From Streptomyces hoynatensis (lineage in GTDB: Bacteria > Actinomycetota > Actinomycetes > Streptomycetales > Streptomycetaceae), in assembly GCF_003626535.1 (NCBI RefSeq), contig NZ_RBAL01000016.1:1-64000 (forward strand): 64,000 bases of DNA, in the 5' to 3' direction. The notes under the pieces were generated by a model that was not told the DNA's origin, did no database searches, and worked only from the letters and a program-made list of their open reading frames with translations. This document shows positions 25,164 through 31,935 of the stretch, in pieces (position 1 is the stretch's first letter; every line of letters begins with the position of its first letter). The translations under genes and the position numbers were made by a program.

Positions 25164-26444
25164 ATGGCGACGACGACGGCGGCACCGGCCGCCGCGGTGG
25201 CCGCGGGCGGCGGCGGGGTGGTGCCGCGCGCGGCGACGGGGGCGGGCGGTCTGCGCGTGCTGTGGCCGCTGCTGTGCCTGGAGGCCGGCGGGGGGCTGGT
25301 GTGGTGCGGGCTGGCCGCAGAGGGCGCGGCGCGCTGGGCGCTGACGGGGCTCGCGGCGGCCCCGGCGGCGCTGCTGCTGCTCGCGGTGGCCGCCTGGCGG
25401 CACGGCGAGCCGCTCTCCTCGTGGCTGGGCGCGGTGCTGGCGCTGCGGCGGCGCAGGCGGGAGGCCGTCGGCGCGCCGCCCGGCTCCGATCCGCTGTTCG
25501 CGCTGGCCGCGGAGTGCCGCCCGGGGCTGCGGAGTTACGCGTACGCCGGGCCGGGCGGGGGCGAGATGGGGATGGCGGCGCACGGCGGCGGGCTGACGGC
25601 GGTGCTGCGCGTGGAGGCGCGGCGGGCCCCGTTGCAGCCGGGGCACGCCGAGCGTCCGCTGCCCCTGGCGCTGCTGTACCAGGCGCTGGAGACGGACGGC
25701 ATACGCCTGGAGTCCGTGCAGTCGGTGCAGCACACCCAGCCCGCGCCCGCGCCGATCCTGCCGGAACGCTCGGTGGCGGGGGCGAGTTACTCGCTGCTCC
25801 AGCCGCGGGGCGAGGGGGGCACGCCGGCGCTGCGGCTCACCTGGGTGGCGCTGCGGCTCGACCCCGAGCTGTGCCCCGCGGCGGTGGCGGAGCGCGGCGG
25901 GGGGCTGCTCGGGGCGCAGCGCGCGCTGGCCAGGGCCGCCGGCCAGCTGGCGAGCCGGCTGGCCGGGGCGGGCTTTGCGGCGCGGGTCCTCACCGAGGCG
26001 GAGCTGCTGTCCGCGGTCGCGGCCTGCGCGAGTTCCAACCCGCTGGCCACGACGCTGATCGGGCAGGGCGACGGCTCCCGGCCGCGGAGGACGCGGGAGG
26101 AGGCCAGGGTGTGGCGCTGTGACGACCGCTGGCACACCACCTACCGGGTGGCGCGCTGGCCCGGGCTCGGGTCAGGGGCGACGCCGCTTCCTGCGCTGGT
26201 GGCGCTGCTGACCTCGCTGCCCGCCTTCGCGACGACGTTCTCGCTGACCCTGTCGGGACGCGGCCGCGGCACGGTCGCGCTGAGCGCGCACGTGCGGGTC
26301 ACGGGCCGGGGGCAGGAGGAGCTGCGCGCGGCCGGCCGCAGGCTGCTGCGGGCCGCGCGCGCGGCGCGGGTGGTGCTGGCGCGCATGGACCGGCGTCAGC
26401 TCCCGGGCCTGCAGGCGACGCTGCCGCTGGGCGGTGAGGGCTGA
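25164..26444 (+). CDS. eccE: Type VII secretion protein EccE
   Basis: The 426-residue protein has two transmembrane helices near the N-terminus (about residues 28-70) and a cytoplasmic domain with the EccE pattern, including LYQALETDGIRLESVQSVQ and later segments FATTFSLTLSGRG and VALSAHVRV. EccE is the peripheral core component of ESX. The ATG at 25164 follows GAGGAGGGGGG. Earlier in-frame starts (25119 ATG, 25143 GTG) lack a ribosome-binding site. Its stop overlaps the ATG of the next gene (TGATG). Confidence 0.85.
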   Translation: MATTTAAPAAAVAAGGGGVVPRAATGAGGLRVLWPLLCLEAGGGLVWCGLAAEGAARWALTGLAAAPAALLLLAVAAWRHGEPLSSWLGAVLALRRRRREAVGAPPGSDPLFALAAECRPGLRSYAYAGPGGGEMGMAAHGGGLTAVLRVEARRAPLQPGHAERPLPLALLYQALETDGIRLESVQSVQHTQPAPAPILPERSVAGASYSLLQPRGEGGTPALRLTWVALRLDPELCPAAVAERGGGLLGAQRALARAAGQLASRLAGAGFAARVLTEAELLSAVAACASSNPLATTLIGQGDGSRPRRTREEARVWRCDDRWHTTYRVARWPGLGSGATPLPALVALLTSLPAFATTFSLTLSGRGRGTVALSAHVRVTGRGQEELRAAGRRLLRAARAARVVLARMDRRQLPGLQATLPLGGEG

Positions 26445-27124
26445 TGGGCCGCTGGGGGCACGTGCTGCCGGCCGCGGAGCTGGCCGCCCTCTCCCTGCCG
26501 GTGGGCGACGACGGGATCATCATCGGCCAGGACAGCAAGGGCAGGCCGGCCGTGCTGGGCATCCACCACCCCGTGCCCTACGACATGGTGCTGGTGGGCG
26601 GGGTGTGGACGGCCCAGGTGCTGGCGCTGCGCGCGGTGGCCACCGGCGCGCGGGTGGCGGTGGAGACGGGGCGCGCGCAGGTGTGGGCGAGGCTGGCGCA
26701 GGCGGCCAACGGCGGCCTGGAGTGCATGACCCTGCACGAGGTGGGCCAAGTGCCGCCGCTGGGCGCCACGCTGGGCAGTCCGGTGCTGGTGGTGCGGGAC
26801 TGCGGGATACGGCCGCCGCGCGGCCGGGTGGCCTCCGCCCCCTGGCAGCCGGTGCTGACGCTGCTGCCCTACCTGAGCCCGACCGCGCCGCGGCTGCTCG
26901 AACGCGCCGCGCTGGTGGGGGTACAGCGGGTCTCGCCGGACGAGGCCCTGCCCATCGGGCGGGTCATGGGCCTGCCCGAGGTGCAGACCCAGGCCCTGCC
27001 CGCGCTCGCCGAGGACGTCACGCTGTGGTGTACGCGCGGCTCGCGGCGGCTGGTGCGGCTGGTGCCCACGGACAGCGAGACGGGCCTGCTGGGGAATCCG
27101 AGCCGCCTCGACCCGCCGGCCTGA
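26444..27124 (+). CDS. EccE-coupled protein of unknown function
   Basis: The 226-residue protein starts at an ATG overlapping the eccE stop, so it is translationally coupled to it. It has no signal peptide or clear membrane helix. A beta-alpha-beta run (YDMVLVGGVWTAQVLALRA, then RVAVETGRAQVWARL) is reminiscent of a Rossmann-like half, and a later CTLHE-like region is not assignable. It is presumably an ESX accessory factor acting with EccE. I do not recognise a family. Confidence 0.75.
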   Translation: MGRWGHVLPAAELAALSLPVGDDGIIIGQDSKGRPAVLGIHHPVPYDMVLVGGVWTAQVLALRAVATGARVAVETGRAQVWARLAQAANGGLECMTLHEVGQVPPLGATLGSPVLVVRDCGIRPPRGRVASAPWQPVLTLLPYLSPTAPRLLERAALVGVQRVSPDEALPIGRVMGLPEVQTQALPALAEDVTLWCTRGSRRLVRLVPTDSETGLLGNPSRLDPPA

Positions 27125-27581
27125 GTCCTCCGCCGCGGGGCCTGGGCCCCCGGAGCGCCGCCCTGGCGGCGGGCACGGGGCGCAGGCGCGGAGGCGGGGC
27201 GCAGGCGGGCGGGCAGGCGCGGAGGCGCGGAGGCGGGGCGCAGGCGGGCGGGCAGGCGCGGAGGCGGGCGTGCGGGCGGTGGGGTGGCGGCGAGGTTCGC
27301 CCGAGTTCGGGGAGGGTTCGCCAAGCGCCGAGCGTCCGCCGGAAGTTACCCTTATGTGCACCTTTGTATGGTTTTCCGCCGGGGCGGCGTGAGGCCCGCG
27401 CGGGGAGGGCTAGGGCAGTCGCGCCCGCGACGTTTAGGGTGAGGGAGAGCGCAGCAGGAGTGCGACAGGCGGTGCCACGAACTCCTGCCGGGGAACCGCT
27501 CCAGGGGTCCGGCCCGTCATCCGCACCGCGGTCCCCCCACCAAGACCCGGGCCGGCAGGAAAGACAGCAGCGGGAGGCGTC
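27125..27581. other. Intergenic region before the EspI-like gene
   Basis: This 457-base gap has a small stem at 27156-27171 (CGCCGC with GCGGCG), a GC-rich tandem repeat at 27183-27270, then an AT-richer stretch around 27340-27372 that could hold the promoter of the next gene. No gene is supported. The leader of the next gene ends with GGGAGG before its GTG start. Confidence 0.5.
27183..27270. repeat. GC-rich tandem direct repeat
   Basis: A 31-base unit beginning CAGGCGCGGAGGCGGGGCGC is found at 27183-27213. It is repeated at 27214-27252 with an eight-base internal duplication (GCGCGGAG), and a partial third copy follows. It is almost purely G, C and A on this strand and could be hypervariable in length. 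Confidence 0.75.
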
Positions 27582-30500
27582 GTGGACAGCGATCGGGACA
27601 GGCTTGGCGCGGAGGGCACCTCCGCCGACGAGCGCCCCGACGACGAGCTCCTCGATGAGGAGTCCGAGCACACCGGGCAGTTCACCATCGACTACACACC
27701 GCCCGCCTGGTACTCGGGGGGCGCCGGTGGCGCGGGGGCCGCGGCGCCCGCGCCGCCCGCCGTACCCCCGGCGTCCCCGGCGCCTCAGCTGTCCCAGGCG
27801 CCCCACCTGCCGCAGGCACCCCAGGCGCCGCACGTGCCGCAGGCACCCCAGGCGCCCCAGGCGCCGCCCGGTTTCCCGCCGCCGCCCGCTCCCCCGGCCG
27901 CCGCGCCGGCTCCCGCGGCGGGCGAGGCCCCCGGGGCCGCCGCGGCCCCCGCCGAGGGCACGAACGCCGGGGCCACCATGCAGATCTCCGTGGCGGCCGT
28001 GCGAAAGACGCTCGGCGAGCCGAATCCAGACCCCGCCGAGGGGGACGAGGGGGAGGACATGTCGTCCGCCGAGCAGCAGAGCACCGCGCCGCCCGCCGCA
28101 CCGCCGGGGGTCCCCGGCGGACTGCCGCCCCTGCCGCCGGACTTCCGGCTCACCCCGCCGCAGCCCGGCACGCCGCCACCCCTGCCGCCCGGCGGAACGG
28201 CCCCGGCCGCGGAGCCGGCGCGCGCCGAGGCATCCGCGCCGGGCGACGCGCACGGCGCGCCACCGGCGCACGCCACCGGCGCCGCGCAGCCCGCCGGCCA
28301 GGCAGAGGCCGCCGGGAAGCGGACGGAGGGCGCGGAGCCCGCCGCCGAGCACACGGTGGTCTTCACACCCTTGCGCCAGGCGCGGCCCGAAGAACCCGCC
28401 GTTCAGGTCGAGTTCACCAGGTCGGCCGCCGAGGCCGAGCTGGAGGAGGATCTCGAGGACGAGCTGGACGAACTGGACGAAATGGACGAGGAGATCGACG
28501 AGGGAATCGCCGACCTCACCGAGCCGGCCGGCGCGGAGGGCGCCGAGGAGCCGGGGAACGCCCCGAACCCCGCGCCCCTCGCGGCCCCGGAGGGCACCGG
28601 GAGCACCGGGAGCACCGGGGAGCCCGGGAAAGCCGGGAACGGCGGAACCGACGCGCACGAAGCGCACGGCGGGAACGACGGGACCGCGGAGGGCGCCGCG
28701 GAGGCGGCGGCCGCCGAGGGAGCCGCCGGTCCCGGGGAAGCCGCCTGGCCCGCCGCCTCCGCGGACGAGGCAGAGGCCGAGGAGGAAGGAGCCATCGGGC
28801 ACGCCGGTCCCCCGGCCGAGCCTGAGCCCGACCCGGCCGGGACCGCCGCGGCGCCGGAGGCAGGAGAGGCCGCCGCGGCCGAGGCGTCCCCCGCCCCGCC
28901 GCTCGGCCTGCCCCCGCTGCCCAAGCCGGGCCCGGCCGCGCCCGGGCGCTCCCCCGACCCCAGGTCCCCGAACGCCCCGCAGTCCTCTGGCCTTCCGCAG
29001 TGGCCGCAGCCCGCCGCGCCCGAACCCGCGCGGCAGGCCGAGGCCGCCGCGCCGCCCGCCTTCCCGAAGTGGCCCGAGCCCGCCCAGGCTCCCCCGGCCC
29101 CGGCGAACCCACAGGAGGGCGGGCCCGCCCTGCCCCAGTGGCCGCAGCCGCAGCAGCCGGGACACCCCGCGCTGCCTGCGGCCGGGCAGCCGCAGGCCCC
29201 GTCGCTGCCGCGGCCGGACGCGCCCCAGGACCCGCGGATCAGTGCCCAGGCGCCGCCGCAGCCGCAACCCGCCGCCGAGCCGCCCGCGTTGCCCCGGTGG
29301 CCGCAGCCCGCCGCGCCCGCGGCGCCGCAGCCGGCGCCCGCGCCCGCGCCGGAACAGGCCCAGCCCCCGCAGGTCCCGCAGCCCGCCCCGGCGCCCTGGC
29401 CGCAGCCCCAGCCGTCGGCGGGCCAGCCCGCGCTGCCCGCGGCCCCTGCGCCGGGACACCCCGTGCCCGGGCCCCCCGCCCCGGCGGGACCCACCCCTCA
29501 GCCCGCCGTGCCCCAGTGGCAGCAACCGGCCCAGGGCCAGCCCGCGTTGCCCCCCGCCCCCGCGGCCGGCGCAGCAGGCGCACCCGCCGCGGCCGGGGCG
29601 CAGCCGCCCGACCCGCAGGCCGGCCTCCCGGCGGCGCAGTACGGCCAGCCCCAGGTGCAGCCCGGCGCGTTGGGCTACACGGCCTCCGTCGAGCTGTCCT
29701 CCGACCGGCTGTTGCAGGACCGGCGGCGCAACAAGCAGCGCTCGCAGCCGGCCAGCAAGCCGGGCTCCCGGTTCCGCATCGGGGGCAAGGCGGCCGAGGA
29801 GGAGCGGCAGCGCAAGCTCGCCGTCATCAGGACGCCCATGCTGTCCTGCTACCGCATCGCGGTCATCAGCCTGAAGGGCGGCGTCGGCAAGACGACGACC
29901 ACCACGGCCCTGGGCGCCACGCTCGCCAGCGAGCGCCAGGACAAGGTGATCGCGATCGACGCCAACCCGGACGCCGGCACCCTGGGGCGCCGCGTGCGGC
30001 GCGAGACGGGCGCCACCATCCGCGACCTGGTCGGCGCGATCCCGTACCTGCACAGCTACATGGACATCCGCCGCTTCACCTCGCAGGCGCCGTCCGGTCT
30101 CGAGATCCTGGCCAACGACGTGGACCCGGCGATCTCCACGACGTTCAACGACGAGGACTACCGGCGCGTCATCGACGTGCTCGGCAAGCAGTACCCGATC
30201 ATCCTCACGGACTCGGGCACCGGCCTGCTGTACAGCGCGATGCGCGGGGTGCTCGACCTCGCGCACCAGCTGATCATCGTCTCCACGCCCTCGGTCGACG
30301 GCGCGAGCAGCGCGAGCACGACCCTCGACTGGCTGGCCGCGCACGGCTACGGGGATCTGGTGCAGCGCAGCATCACCGTGATCTCCGGGGTGCGCGAGAC
30401 CGGCAAGCTGGTCAAGGTCGAGGACATCGTGGCGCACTTCAAGACGCGCTGCCGCGGCGTCGTCGTCGCGCCCTTCGACGAGCACCTGGCCGCGGGCGCC

Positions 30501-30959
30501 GAGGTGGACCTCAACCTGATGCGGCCCAAGACCCGCCAGGCGTACTTCGACCTGGCCGCGCTGATCGCCGAGGACTTCGTCCGGGCGCAGCAGGAGCAGG
30601 GCCTGTGGACGCAGGACGGGGGCATGCCGCCGCACGCCATGCCGCCGCTCCCCGGTCAGGGCCGGCAGACCTACGGTTACCCGCAGCCGCCCCAGCCCCA
30701 GCAGGCGCAGCAGCCGCAGCCGCCGAGCTACGGGTATCCGCAGCAGGGCTACGGCTACCCCCAGCAGCCGCCCGCCCCGGCCTACGGCTACCCGCAGCAG
30801 CCGGGCCAGCCCCAGCAGGGCCCGCAGCCGCCCCAGCCCCAGCAGGTCCCGCAGCCGGGCGCCGTCCCGCAGCCGGGCCGGCCGCAGCAGCCGGGCTTCG
30901 CGCAGAACTACCCGCAGCAGCCTGGCCCCTGGCCCCAGCAGCCGCCGCAGCAGGGCTGA
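27582..30959 (+). CDS. EspI-like MinD/ParA ATPase with very long proline-rich N-terminus
   Basis: The first 700 residues or so of this 1125-residue protein are low-complexity Pro/Ala/Gln-rich sequence, broken by a highly acidic patch near residues 285-310. After a basic segment, a MinD/ParA-type ATPase starts with the deviant Walker A KGGVGKTTTTT near residue 770. The tail (about 1020-1125) is Gln/Pro-rich with repeats of the type YGYPQQ. The architecture resembles mycobacterial EspI and other ESX-linked ATPases. The GTG start is supported by GGGAGG. It lies at the right end of the ESX locus and faces ribF. Confidence 0.82.
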   Translation: MDSDRDRLGAEGTSADERPDDELLDEESEHTGQFTIDYTPPAWYSGGAGGAGAAAPAPPAVPPASPAPQLSQAPHLPQAPQAPHVPQAPQAPQAPPGFPPPPAPPAAAPAPAAGEAPGAAAAPAEGTNAGATMQISVAAVRKTLGEPNPDPAEGDEGEDMSSAEQQSTAPPAAPPGVPGGLPPLPPDFRLTPPQPGTPPPLPPGGTAPAAEPARAEASAPGDAHGAPPAHATGAAQPAGQAEAAGKRTEGAEPAAEHTVVFTPLRQARPEEPAVQVEFTRSAAEAELEEDLEDELDELDEMDEEIDEGIADLTEPAGAEGAEEPGNAPNPAPLAAPEGTGSTGSTGEPGKAGNGGTDAHEAHGGNDGTAEGAAEAAAAEGAAGPGEAAWPAASADEAEAEEEGAIGHAGPPAEPEPDPAGTAAAPEAGEAAAAEASPAPPLGLPPLPKPGPAAPGRSPDPRSPNAPQSSGLPQWPQPAAPEPARQAEAAAPPAFPKWPEPAQAPPAPANPQEGGPALPQWPQPQQPGHPALPAAGQPQAPSLPRPDAPQDPRISAQAPPQPQPAAEPPALPRWPQPAAPAAPQPAPAPAPEQAQPPQVPQPAPAPWPQPQPSAGQPALPAAPAPGHPVPGPPAPAGPTPQPAVPQWQQPAQGQPALPPAPAAGAAGAPAAAGAQPPDPQAGLPAAQYGQPQVQPGALGYTASVELSSDRLLQDRRRNKQRSQPASKPGSRFRIGGKAAEEERQRKLAVIRTPMLSCYRIAVISLKGGVGKTTTTTALGATLASERQDKVIAIDANPDAGTLGRRVRRETGATIRDLVGAIPYLHSYMDIRRFTSQAPSGLEILANDVDPAISTTFNDEDYRRVIDVLGKQYPIILTDSGTGLLYSAMRGVLDLAHQLIIVSTPSVDGASSASTTLDWLAAHGYGDLVQRSITVISGVRETGKLVKVEDIVAHFKTRCRGVVVAPFDEHLAAGAEVDLNLMRPKTRQAYFDLAALIAEDFVRAQQEQGLWTQDGGMPPHAMPPLPGQGRQTYGYPQPPQPQQAQQPQPPSYGYPQQGYGYPQQPPAPAYGYPQQPGQPQQGPQPPQPQQVPQPGAVPQPGRPQQPGFAQNYPQQPGPWPQQPPQQG

Positions 30960-30990
30960 GACGAAGCGACGGCGGCCGGCCGCGGCGCGG

Positions 30991-31935
30991 TCAGCCGCCG
31001 TTCGTCAGCTCGCGCACCCGGCGGATGTCGTCGGCGATCCGCTCAAGCAGCGCCTCCAGGGTGGGGAAGCTCTCCTGGCCGCGCACGAAGGAGTGGAAGT
31101 CGACGGCCACCGACTGGCCGTACAGGTCGAGGTCGGTGCGGTCGAGCGCGTGGGCCTCGACGGTCCGCGCGGTGCCCTGGAAGTGCGGGTTGGTGCCCAC
31201 CGAGATCGCGGCCGGCATCCGCTGCCCCGCCGCGGTCAGCCAGCCCGCGTACACGCCGTCCGCGGGGATCGCGGAGTGCGGCACGGGGTCGAGGTTCGCC
31301 GTGGGGATGCCGAGTTCCCGGCCGCGCCGCGCCCCCGTGACGACCGTGCCCTCGACCCGGTGCGGCCGCCCGAGCACCTGCGCGGCCCCGGCCACGTCGC
31401 CCTCGGCGATCAGCCGCCGCGCGAGCGAGGAGGACAGGGGCTCGTCGTGCCCGGCGACCCCGCGCTCGAACAGGTCGACGACCTCCACGTCGAAGCCGTA
31501 GGTCTCGCCGAGTTCGGCCAGCGTTTCGACGGTCCCGGCGGCCCGGTGCCCGAAGCGGAAGTTGGGTCCCTCGACCACCACCCGCGCGTGGAGCTTCTCG
31601 ACCAGCACCTTGACGACGAACTCGGGGGCGGGCAGCTTCGAGAACTCCCTGGTGAAGGGCAGCACGAGCACCGCGTCCACGCCCAGCCCCGCGAGCAGTT
31701 CCGCGCGCCTGGGGTGCGGGGCGAGCAGCGGCGGGTGGCTGCCCGGCCTGGTGACCTCCTTGGGGTGCGGGTCGAAGGTGACCACCACCGCCGGGACTCC
31801 CAGCTCCCGCGCCCGCGTCACCGTGCGCCCGATGATCAGCTGGTGCCCCCGGTGGACACCGTCGTACGAACCGATGGTGACGACGCTGCGCCCAAAGTCC
31901 CCGGGGATGTCCGCCATGTCACGCCAGCGCTGCAC
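30991..31935 (-). CDS. ribF: Bifunctional riboflavin kinase/FAD synthetase
   Basis: The 314-residue enzyme makes FMN from riboflavin and then FAD. The N-terminal FAD synthetase domain has the nucleotidyltransferase motif SYDGVHRGHQ (about residues 22-31), and the C-terminal kinase domain has GRELGIPTANL. The GTG start at 31935 is chosen for its AAGGAG site and conserved N-terminus (VQRWRDM). The first 17 bases overlap the end of the protease-like/NTPase gene upstream, so the two are likely coupled. It is convergent with the EspI-like gene, with 31 bases between stops. Confidence 0.95.
   Translation of the reverse strand: MQRWRDMADIPGDFGRSVVTIGSYDGVHRGHQLIIGRTVTRARELGVPAVVVTFDPHPKEVTRPGSHPPLLAPHPRRAELLAGLGVDAVLVLPFTREFSKLPAPEFVVKVLVEKLHARVVVEGPNFRFGHRAAGTVETLAELGETYGFDVEVVDLFERGVAGHDEPLSSSLARRLIAEGDVAGAAQVLGRPHRVEGTVVTGARRGRELGIPTANLDPVPHSAIPADGVYAGWLTAAGQRMPAAISVGTNPHFQGTARTVEAHALDRTDLDLYGQSVAVDFHSFVRGQESFPTLEALLERIADDIRRVRELTNGG

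Noticed and set aside
27183..27270. Possible CRISPR or insertion sequence end
   Set aside because: The repeats are contiguous with no spacers, and there is no transposase or terminal inverted repeat nearby.
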